The notes beneath the pieces were generated by a model that did not search any database, was not told where the DNA came from, and was given only the letters and a program-made list of their open reading frames with translations. Positions 61,301-64,000 of a DNA stretch of 64,000 nt are shown here, piece after piece. The first letter of the stretch is position 1, and every line of letters begins with the position of its first letter. The stretch is from Saturnia japonica. Its lineage: Eukaryota > Arthropoda > Insecta > Lepidoptera > Saturniidae. The position numbers and the translations under genes were made by a program. Location: contig CM065320.1 of the NCBI GenBank assembly GCA_033032175.1, positions 14,899,413-14,963,412 on the forward strand. The letters are read 5' to 3'.

Positions 61301-63683
61301 AGTTGCCAGCCATATCTTTGTCAATCAATTTACATTTACGAAAATCAAAGACACTAACTAACTTTGTACAGTATAAAAAACGTACACGTTTCAAATAGGG
61401 TCGAATTGATTGGAGACTCGCGATTGCTTACCATTTTTAGTCCCCCTTTCACGCCCACAAGTTCCAGTCTATCCCAAGTGTCTCGCCACGAACATCGTTG
61501 CTAATACAAATTATGAGGACAATCCAAAAAACTGTGAATCTGGTGGTTTCTAAGAGTCCTGACCCTGAACTCATCAAATGTCGATAGCAAAATACAGCAT
61601 TCTTAATCTACTTTGGTATTTATCTTAATATGACGAAAAAATTATAACGAAAACAAACTTTAATGATGTTGAAGGATTCCCTGATGTATTGTTGAAGCTG
61701 AAAGTCCAATGCCAATGACATTACAATGGGACCACCCTTGAGATATCCCATAACAAACAAAAAAACAATCATCCAAGTCGATTGATAAAAAAGGAAGTTA
61801 TGGCTAAACATCCATATATAATAATGTATATCTACTTTCGAATTAAGTATGCTCCATCTTTTTTGAGGAAGGTTTAAAAGAAATTTCTTTAGGGATTTCT
61901 CTTCTTGGAGCATACCTACAGAAGATAACAACTAAATAATATTGTGTTAAGTTCCTCAGGTGAGTAATAAATCTCGTTATTTGCGCTATGGGAGCATTAT
62001 ACCCTATGTTAGAGGTCACTCTTTCTCTAGCGAATAGATTACAACAGGTTGGCCTTGGTCTTTGGAACAGTAAATGACAAAGACGACAAAAGATTCGGTG
62101 CCTCTATAGAGCATTTAATCAACTTGGTGAGGATAAAGTCTAAAACGTAAACGTAAGAAGTGTTATAATATCCCAAATATCGACTCGCACTAGAGAGACA
62201 ATGTCTTAACTTTAATATATAAAGTATATTTGCGTATTAAGAAAAACCCAAGGATAGTGTAAACCATCTCTGCTCTTCTGCTCTGGCCGAAGTCTTAAGT
62301 TCGAATCCTCGTCGGCATCTCTTTCTCTCTTTCTTTTGGTCTTTTTTTTCTTTTTGATTAGTTTTAGTTATCACTTCTGTCAAGCGTCCCGAGACGCAAA
62401 TTTTTCTTTGTCTACACTAACTAGTACAAAAAAAGAGGTTACAGAACCTATGTACCTTTGTGGGGTGCAGTGTAATGGTGACAGTGGCTAGCTAGTGATA
62501 ACAAATACAGTGTCATATGTAACACGCGTGAGCGAACGGACCTACGCTTAAGTTGCCGCAAGAGAGGTGGACGTGGCGTTAGTTGTGCGGCAGCGAAGTT
62601 AGCTGCCCGTGCGGAGAGAATGGTGGGCGCGGACACGCTTGGTTTCTGTGATCGTACGAGTAGTACGCTTTCTTTGCCTCGAGTTGGTCATCTGGATCGG
62701 TAAAAATGTTACACGGCCGGCGTTCTATACAAGGGGCGTCTGTGACTAGGGTTTTAGTCGAAGAAAGTTCCATATCTCTATGGAGGTCATCCTGTCAAAC
62801 GTACCAGGGGGCATCGTTTATTTTTCATAGGAATCTGGTTTGGAGTATTTGGAATACGTGGACCTTATGTTTAGAGATATATGCGAATGTGGTGCAGCTA
62901 GTCATGATCGGACGGAAACAAGTCTTGGTGTAGCGTATGCTTATGTCTCAGGGACATTTTGCTTACCGAATAGAGTAATGGCTGGGGCAGCCCACCACCA
63001 TTGCGGTCCTGTTCTGAACTATACGGACATGTGAATCGAAGTTAAGTTAACTATCGAGGGTGACACCAAGATATTTAGTCTCGGTGGCCCAGGCGATTTT
63101 TTCCATAAAGAGTTCGAGAGGTTTGACACTCTCAGGAATTTCTTCATTGCCTGGGTCAAAGGTGATCGCGGACCTCTTAGTAGGGATGATGGCTATGCGC
63201 CATTTACGGTACCATTCAACCGAGAATGGTAACGGCATGTAGGACGGTGTGTCTGTGTTGAAATCTGTTCCTAAGTAAGGCGTAGATGACTGTATCTTCA
63301 GCGTATAGACATACTTGGACCTTGGCGGGACGGGGTTGGTCACTGACATACAGATTGAGAGGTAGCGGAACGTGCGGTCGGTGAGGTAGGGCATATTCGT
63401 GGTAAGTGTCTATAAATAGTAATTGGGAAATTTGGAATATATTTTACATGTACAGACATAACTACAGATTTATTATATAGATATGGTATATAAATATAAA
63501 GAGAGGTAAACGTTTGTATGGAATAAATGTCATCATTTCCTCTTAGAATCAGGTTTAATTGTTGAACAACAAATTAATAAAATATAAATAATTAAATGTA
63601 CTGCTGTTTAAAAAATCTCACTTGGAACTATAATTATCCATTACGGCATGAACTGGCGGTGCTGTGGGTTTTTCTTTCTCCAT
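27523..63683 (-). CDS. Gene A: SLC36/PAT proton-coupled amino-acid transporter (nine coding exons)
   Basis: Join (minus strand) of 63683-63622, 45683-45600, 43590-43440, 37878-37757, 36589-36505, 35330-35089, 32684-32472, 31338-31169 and 27761-27523. The exons total 1368 nt, coding for 455 residues plus a TGA stop, and all eight introns are GT-AG with compatible phases. The product is a multi-pass membrane protein of the AAAP superfamily. Family members carry small neutral amino acids with protons across the plasma or lysosomal membrane; insect relatives such as Drosophila pathetic link amino-acid supply to TOR growth signalling. Family landmarks are HLLKVSLGSGILAMP (TM1), KKPSLGYAET, LKYLVPFSAVANFVW, FAMEGIGVIMPIENEM and VGIGCAIPKLELF. 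The length is typical for the family. The start ATG is preceded in frame by TAA. Exact orthology among insect PATs, and so the substrate, cannot be settled here. Confidence 0.95.
27895..28030 (+). repeat. Dispersed repeat ('TTCACC(G/A)GGCTTGGGGGC' family)
   Basis: ACAGTTTCACCAGGCTTGGG and following text match 52330-52400 and 63950-63990. A frequent lepidopteran repeat; class not determined. Confidence 0.55.
28685..29095 (+). repeat. Unclassified ~400-bp repeat, copy 1
   Basis: ATCGTTAATGATACGGAAGT, ATATTGGTCCTTAGTATATC, ACATGGCATATTAATCATTA and GTCGGATAAAATTAACACGG align over about 400 bp with 60545-60975. The 3' part resembles Helitron-like ends. Confidence 0.75.
29337..29600 (-). mobile_element. 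tRNA-related SINE, most complete copy
   Basis: About 260 bp. The minus strand starts with a box B-like GAGTTCGAATCCCTGC (29582-29597), as in tRNA-derived SINEs. Other copies: 36705-36960 (opposite orientation) and 3117-3230/9026-9160 (split). Confidence 0.65.
30176..30852 (+). mobile_element. Helitron-like non-autonomous element
   Basis: Starts TCTATATTAATATTATAAAG, contains GAACTACTGGTTCGAATGG and CCATTTATCGAGGAAGGCTA, and ends GTTGCGCGGGTCAGCTAG. Flanks are A on the left and T on the right, as for Helitrons, which start TC, end CTRR and insert at AT. No Rep/helicase coding. Shorter relative at 34818-35075. Confidence 0.75.
31169..31338 (-). CDS. Gene A coding exon 8 (TM8-TM9)
   Basis: A 170-nt exon encoding LAQTAKLLVACVMLLSFALI, FYVPVDVLWRRVKDKI and the next loop. 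It corresponds to the family's 'YALQFYVP' segment. The acceptor is TTTTCAG and the donor GTTCGT, a weaker hexamer. It ends with G of the Val codon completed by exon 9. Confidence 0.93.
31339..32471. other. Gene A intron 7
   Basis: 1.1 kb. Contains repeat scrap 31545-31790 (GCTTACGGCCAGTCTGATGG, related to 1128-1345) and 31950-32090, a GC-richer stretch without recognised coding. Confidence 0.6.
32472..32684 (-). CDS. Gene A coding exon 7 (TM6-TM7)
   Basis: A 213-nt exon with the most diagnostic PAT block, FAMEGIGVIMPIENEM, then PQQFLGCPGVLNIAMIAIVM and FGFVG-type segment GFVGFTGYLQFGE. It ends with AT of an Ile codon at donor GTGAGC. Confidence 0.95.
34551..34650. repeat. Short-spaced inverted repeat (hairpin, arms about 28 bp)
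   Basis: AGATAACTTTATTTGGGGAA (34553-34572) pairs with TTCCTCAAATAAAGTTATTT; arms 34551-34579 and 34621-34650, spacer about 41 bp. Probably remnants of a small MITE. Confidence 0.7.
34818..35075 (+). mobile_element. Helitron-like element at the gene A exon 6 donor
   Basis: Starts TCTATACTATTATTATAAAG and ends GTGAGTCAGCTAG followed by T; flanked A/T. 258 bp, with CAGGAACTACTGGTTCGAAT and ATGTTGCAAAAAGGGGG shared with 30176-30852. Its 3' end is 13 bp from the last base of exon 6. Confidence 0.78.
35089..35330 (-). CDS. Gene A coding exon 6 (TM4-TM5)
   Basis: A 242-nt exon starting in phase 0 at VSVVYGGPDW. It carries LIVLIPLTQITKLKYLVPFS and AVANFVWLAAICISMYYCL, the conserved 'LKYLAPFSxxAN' block of PATs. 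The acceptor is TTTCACAG and the donor GTAATA. A Helitron-like element ends only 13 bp into the following intron. Confidence 0.95.
35455..35870 (-). pseudogene. C-terminal restriction-like endonuclease fragment of a LINE
   Basis: The minus strand reads RLDIFLYSREIKRIVLVELT, then PWETNIP, KYYDLCNELIKNGYAVNFYA and VEVGARGIPAKSLYNLLKDL. This is the PD-(D/E)XK pattern D...VELT.P.E..K..KY...C found at the C-terminus of site-specific LINEs of the R2/R4 type (for example Dong). It ends QGESWRAS then stop at 35464-35466. Only the C-terminal part remains; RT is absent. It lies inside a gene A intron in the same orientation. Confidence 0.65.
36110..36250 (-). repeat. Fragment of the CGACTGC-TIR MITE family
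   Basis: ATGTCATTCCCACAATTATG and CTCTCGAAAAACAATAC match the inverse of 52855-53000; ends are missing. Confidence 0.55.
36505..36589 (-). CDS. Gene A coding exon 5 (TM3)
   Basis: An 85-nt exon encoding EFVDWSLALTHVGVCCVYIV and then VIGESFRQ. It corresponds to the transmembrane segment that in mammalian PATs reads roughly 'DFFLVITQLGFCSVYIVF'. The acceptor is GTTTCAG and the donor GTAAGT; it ends in phase 0. Confidence 0.92.
36705..36960 (+). mobile_element. SINE of the 29337 family, opposite orientation
   Basis: Reverse complement of 29337-29560: ATCGTGATGAAACCATAACA, TGAAAATCTGTCGCCAAACA and GCCACATCGTCACTTAACAT. Lacks the tRNA-like head. Confidence 0.7.
37045..37312 (-). mobile_element. 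tRNA-derived SINE, copy 1
   Basis: The minus-strand head reads AGCCTAGTGGTCGTGGGTGC (box A) and CTGGGTTCGATTCCCAGGTC (box B), with tRNA-like spacing. The body matches 55150-55408 and 39522-39775 (TTAATGTCAATAGACTAGCC type text). Not a real tRNA gene: it lacks a credible full cloverleaf and continues into the SINE body. Confidence 0.85.
37757..37878 (-). CDS. Gene A coding exon 4
   Basis: A 122-nt exon too short for simple ORF listing, found by splice-site and family matching. It encodes VRTSQQLCVEVKKPSLGYAE and the following cytosolic loop through RRFATLA. The acceptor is TTTCAG and the donor GTATTT. The exon begins with GTAAGA (Val-Arg), itself a donor-like hexamer. It ends with AG, joined to A of exon 5 to make Arg. 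Confidence 0.9.
38755..39005 (+). repeat. Unclassified ~250-bp repeat, copy 2
   Basis: Carries a short ORF with GQLPSVHFRLDTG and EKKLLSFFDN, also legible in the inverted copy 54225-54465. Ends resemble each other (ATAAGTAGATACGG... and ...TTATAAAACGTCATT). Probably a MITE or SINE; class undetermined. Confidence 0.7.
39522..39775 (+). mobile_element. tRNA-derived SINE, copy 2
   Basis: Head ATTAGCCAAGTGGTCCTAAA (box A) and TAGGATCGATTCCC (degraded box B), then GAGCAAAGTGTTATTGGATT and body text ending near GGATACCGGTGTGATAGTAT. Confidence 0.85.
40264..40299. repeat. (TA)n microsatellite
   Basis: About 36 bp of alternating TA followed by AT-rich AATAAC/AATAAT imperfect repeats to about 40345. 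Confidence 0.95.
41030..41215 (-). repeat. CGACTGC-TIR MITE family, inverted copy
   Basis: TTATGCCACTCCCACAATTA, CCATTACGCCGTTTAGGCTA, CGCTCGAAAACGTAACGCTC and TTTTTCGCAGTCGGCTA are the inverse of the 52836 and 57886 copies. Confidence 0.7.
43440..43590 (-). CDS. Gene A coding exon 3 (TM1-TM2)
   Basis: A 151-nt exon with the PAT signature HLLKVSLGSGILAMP and then AFKNAGLLVGCIG, covering TM1 and the start of TM2. It ends in phase 0 after HVIHIL with donor GTAAGT. The equivalent exon of gene B (1583-1433) has exactly the same length and phases. Confidence 0.95.
43688..44080 (+). mobile_element. Probable Helitron-like element
   Basis: Starts TCCTATACATATTATAAAAC and ends GAGCCGCGGGTACAGCTAG followed by T. 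Internal text near the 3' end (CATTCTGTAGTCCACACGAG) is shared with other copies. Confidence 0.55.
44575..45069 (+). mobile_element. Helitron-like element, left arm of an inverted pair
   Basis: Contains TTTGTAATGTCAAAATAACA, GGTTGGACCGATTTTGACGG, AGGGTTCCGCGCAAATAAAA and ends CACAGGCACAGCTAG/T. Most complete copy of this family in the window. Confidence 0.7.
45075..45415 (-). mobile_element. Helitron-like element, right inverted arm (shortened)
   Basis: Reverse complement of the first 350 bp of the left arm, from ATGGTTTACTCAGCGTAAGC to TTTTGATATTACAAACAGAC. Lacks the family's 3' third. Confidence 0.75.
45600..45683 (-). CDS. Gene A coding exon 2
   Basis: An 84-nt exon encoding cytosolic N-terminal tail. 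It contains LDPYVPSEHRPSES, the counterpart of the family's DYDPHEHR stretch just before TM1. The acceptor is TTTTCAG and the donor GTAAGT. It starts with the last base of a Lys codon and ends with TC of a Ser codon. Confidence 0.9.
48690..48850. repeat. LINE-derived repeat scrap
   Basis: ACGCCTATTTCCCAACGGGG and AGGCAGAGACCACGTCCTTC are typical of a widespread lepidopteran repeat ('cacgcctatttcccaccgg'). No frame. Confidence 0.45.
50864..51865 (-). CDS. Unidentified ORF of a recurrent invertebrate transposon-like family, 5'-truncated
   Basis: A single open frame from 51865 (just after TAA) to TGA-free end WVRSV stop at 50864-50866; the first ATG-like start is uncertain. It reads HHFKDFDLDAIYIATNAPGR, SACNRVERRMAPLSRELTGV, KNFESAGIVLANIWSQMVID, IVKCEDVLCCG and CPSVEAYLFKRSCG. 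I recall near-identical blocks in uncharacterised proteins scattered in many invertebrate genomes, usually multi-copy, suggesting a transposon-borne protein with a C-terminal Cys/His motif, here damaged (second Cys replaced). I cannot name a fold or activity. Intronless, inside gene A intron 1 and same strand. The G/C-strand-biased block 52130-52225 may be part of the same element. Confidence 0.55.
   Translation of the reverse strand, partial: VTDFKNIINNVSTPLFLRKVSALHHFKDFDLDAIYIATNAPGRSACNRVERRMAPLSRELTGVILKHENFGSHLESSNRTTDLVLEKRNFESAGIVLANIWSQMVIDDFPVVAEFIVPTDTRLDIEQAKVLKNDANWYAHHVRESQYLLQIVKCEDVLCCGVRRSSLWRLLREGFLPPPVLMKQTCNVYVTIEKGDCERKFAPLLFQLSLDLRASSYLKQVPYDTYCPSVEAYLFKRSCGIFGLYFPSYKATNLHKKSHKTQEVVLPIAKIRPQRIAARRAREILCLNDDNEALWLDEEDVDKMNVSDVNCSNDNDVTTMPVINNIKEWVRSV
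52130..52225. repeat. C-rich repeat block near the ORF
   Basis: GTCACAAAATTTAGACCCCT, CACGCTTCGTCGACCCCATC and AACGTGTGACGTAATTTATG. A block I have seen repeatedly in insect genomes; possibly an end region of the element carrying the 50864-51865 ORF. Confidence 0.4.
52285..52425 (+). repeat. Dispersed repeat ('CTTTTACAGCTTCACCGGGG' family)
   Basis: ACGGCTTTTACAGCTTCACC then GGGGCTTGGGGGCAAGCG; relatives at 27895-28030 and 63885-64000. Confidence 0.6.
52836..53084 (+). mobile_element. MITE with CCCGACTGC-type terminal repeats, copy
   Basis: Starts CCCGGCTGCGAAAAAGGAGG and ends GTTGCAGTCGGG; the ends are inverse complements over about 9 bp. The interior (GTTTTTCGAGC, GCTTGATGGATTTTAGCATA) matches 57886-58134. 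No coding. Confidence 0.75.
54225..54465 (-). repeat. Unclassified ~250-bp repeat, copy 3
   Basis: Minus strand holds the short ORF NGGQLPSVHFRLDTGASEKK also seen at 38798. Same family as 15385 and 38755. Confidence 0.75.
55150..55408 (-). mobile_element. tRNA-derived SINE, copy 3
   Basis: The minus strand begins CGTTAGCCTAGTGGTCGTAA (box A TAGCCTAGTGG) and CCTGGGTTCGAATCCCAGGT (perfect box B GGTTCGAATCC). The best preserved head of the three copies. Confidence 0.88.
56649..57265. mobile_element. Non-autonomous TIR DNA transposon (~617 bp)
   Basis: Left end ATAGCCGCTCCAGACTCACG (56649-) is the inverse of the right end CGAGTCTGGAGCGGCTAT (-57265), about 26 bp with few mismatches. The subterminal DNA repeats TTCACGCC/GTTCACGCC motifs. 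No transposase. Superfamily not assigned; the target duplication is unclear. Confidence 0.82.
57886..58134 (+). mobile_element. MITE with CCCGACTGC terminal repeats, best copy
   Basis: Starts CCCGACTGCGAAAAGGAGGG and ends TTGTTGCAGTCGG. About 250 bp; relatives at 52836, 41030 (inverted) and 36110 (fragment). Confidence 0.78.
58465..59740 (+). mobile_element. mariner transposon, copy 2 (inactive)
   Basis: TIRs TCCTTACATATGAAATTAGC (left) and, inverted, GGTCCTTACATATCAAATTG (right), with TA at 58463-58464 and 59741-59742. It sits directly after a CTCTTCAGCTTTATA motif, the inverse of a Helitron-like 5' end, so it probably inserted into a Helitron-like copy. Confidence 0.9.
58653..59665 (+). 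pseudogene. mariner transposase pseudogene, copy 2
   Basis: ATG 58653: MKYRYIYEYEFYRGTSAAET, then VRFWFQRCLSGNFD. The frame shifts near 58800 and again around 59120-59310. First catalytic Asp is Asn (ITCNEKR), the second is present (LLHDNARPHTA), and the DLAPTDYHFF block closes it. Ends NNDAYFD at 59665. A DD34D transposase, inactive by both frameshift and catalytic change. Confidence 0.87.
60545..60975 (+). repeat. Unclassified ~400-bp repeat, copy 2
   Basis: Aligned with 28685-29095: ATCGTTAATGATACGGAAAT, TATTGGTCCTTAGTATACCT and GTCGGATAAAATTAAACCGG. Text just upstream (60360-60545: GGTAACCACTGGAACTATCA) resembles Helitron-like 5' regions, so the full element may start near 60340. Confidence 0.7.
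62580..63420 (-). pseudogene. Jockey-type LINE RT fragment
   Basis: The minus strand reads YRKWRIAIIPTKRSAITF, then PLELFMEKIAWATETKYLGV and TLDS followed by a stop at 63047-63049; RT thumb sequence continues in other frames through 62830. The ORF C-terminus appears at 62650-62710 as CNIFTDPDDQLEA, like the 'RNVLTDPEDELT' end of Jockey ORF2. Upstream RT palm is missing. Same orientation as gene A, in intron 1. Confidence 0.7.
63622..63683 (-). CDS. Gene A coding exon 1 (start exon)
   Basis: Holds the initiator ATG at 63683-63681 and encodes a hydrophilic cytosolic N-terminus beginning MEKEKPTAPPVHAV. It ends with two bases (AA) of a Lys codon at donor GTGAGA; the G opening exon 2 completes it. 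An in-frame TAA upstream rules out a longer N-terminus within this exon. Confidence 0.85.
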
Positions 63684-63785
63684 CTCTTCTTTTTGTTGAC
63701 AATTATCTACAGTTTATATTAGGTAATACTGCTTTTCCAGGCGTAGTTTGTATCATTCATCCATAGCCTTTAATTATGTAGTTAC
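63684..63785 (-). promoter_or_regulatory. Gene A 5' UTR part of exon, with two short uORFs
   Basis: A good acceptor (pyrimidine-rich stretch then CAG) ends at 63786, so the exon probably starts at 63785 in the leader and an upstream non-coding exon lies outside the window. The leader holds two upstream ATGs: a three-codon uORF at 63764-63753 and an overlapping 17-codon uORF at 63756-63703, both ending before the main ATG. No promoter is visible. Confidence 0.5.
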
Positions 63786-63884
63786 CTGAAACAATTCAAT
63801 AAAATTTATAAAAGAAATAACTTAAAAAACGGTGTGGGTATATTTACGTAATAAACTTTGTATTCATGTTTTTACTACTCCATA

Positions 63885-64000
63885 GAAATGATTTTTTCTT
63901 CGAACTAACTACGCTGTTAGCCTCAAGGGCCTTGGAACAATTATAGGATTTCACAGTTTCACCGGGTTTGGGGGCGAACGTGGAATTAAAAACAAATCAT
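63885..64000 (+). repeat. Dispersed repeat ('CACAGTTTCACCGGGTTTGG' family)
   Basis: GTTAGCCTCAAGGGCCTTGG and ACAGTTTCACCGGGTTTGGG; relatives at 27895 and 52285. Runs to the window edge. Confidence 0.55.

Larger units (their letters stand above)
45684..63621. other. Gene A intron 1
   Basis: 17.9 kb. Contains repeat scraps (46420-46640, 47690-47930, 48690-48850), a 319-codon ORF (50864-51865), MITEs, a SINE, a TIR element, a mariner, a Helitron-like relative and a LINE fragment, all listed. AT-rich stretches with nothing recognised include 45690-46400, 46640-47680, 49150-50800, 53100-54200, 55410-56640 and 59750-60340. Confidence 0.65.

Noticed and set aside
62706..63034. Plus-strand ORFs of 64-75 codons
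   Set aside because: Antisense shadows of the minus-strand Jockey-type RT fragment.

Overview
The window looks like gene-poor, AT-rich insect nuclear DNA, most probably from a moth or butterfly. The evidence is short GT-AG exons in kilobase-scale introns, repeat types I associate with Lepidoptera (tRNA-derived SINEs, Helitron-like elements ending in CTAG, RTE/Jockey/CR1-type LINE pieces, cecropia-type mariners), and no bacterial gene organisation. I do not name a species.

Host genes. Two proton-coupled amino-acid transporter genes (SLC36/PAT, AAAP superfamily; 'pathetic'-like) lie head to tail on the minus strand. Gene A (63785 down to 27523) appears complete: nine coding exons with compatible phases give a 455-residue protein, plus a short 5' UTR. 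Gene B is partial: two exons (9292-9173 and 1583-1433) match exons 2 and 3 of gene A in order, phase and motif. Its first exon was not found (it should lie between 9.3 and 27.5 kb) and its 3' part runs off the left edge. The pair looks like a tandem duplication.

Layout. 1-9.3 kb: gene B exons, with intron 2 filled by a decayed CR1/Jockey-type LINE that landed inside a SINE. 9.3-27.5 kb: upstream part of gene B and intergenic DNA, holding an internally deleted Ty3/gypsy LTR element (11.77-14.15 kb), a dead mariner (18.9-20.2 kb), and a GC-richer non-LTR fragment (22.2-25.5 kb) in which RT-thumb and RNase H sequence is followed by a virus-type superfamily 1 RNA helicase. 27.5-63.7 kb: gene A, with introns carrying Helitron-like elements, three tRNA-type SINEs, MITEs, a restriction-like-endonuclease LINE scrap (35.5 kb), an unidentified 319-codon ORF (50.9-51.9 kb), a TIR element (56.65-57.27 kb), a second dead mariner (58.5-59.7 kb) and a Jockey-type RT scrap (62.6-63.4 kb).

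How it fits together. Only the transporter exons look like selected host protein-coding sequence. Nearly everything else I can recognise is mobile DNA in various stages of decay. The items most worth a second look are the retrotransposon-plus-viral-helicase remnant, the triplicated hydrophobic ORF in the LINE inter-ORF spacer, and mobile elements sitting about 13 bp from transporter splice donors.
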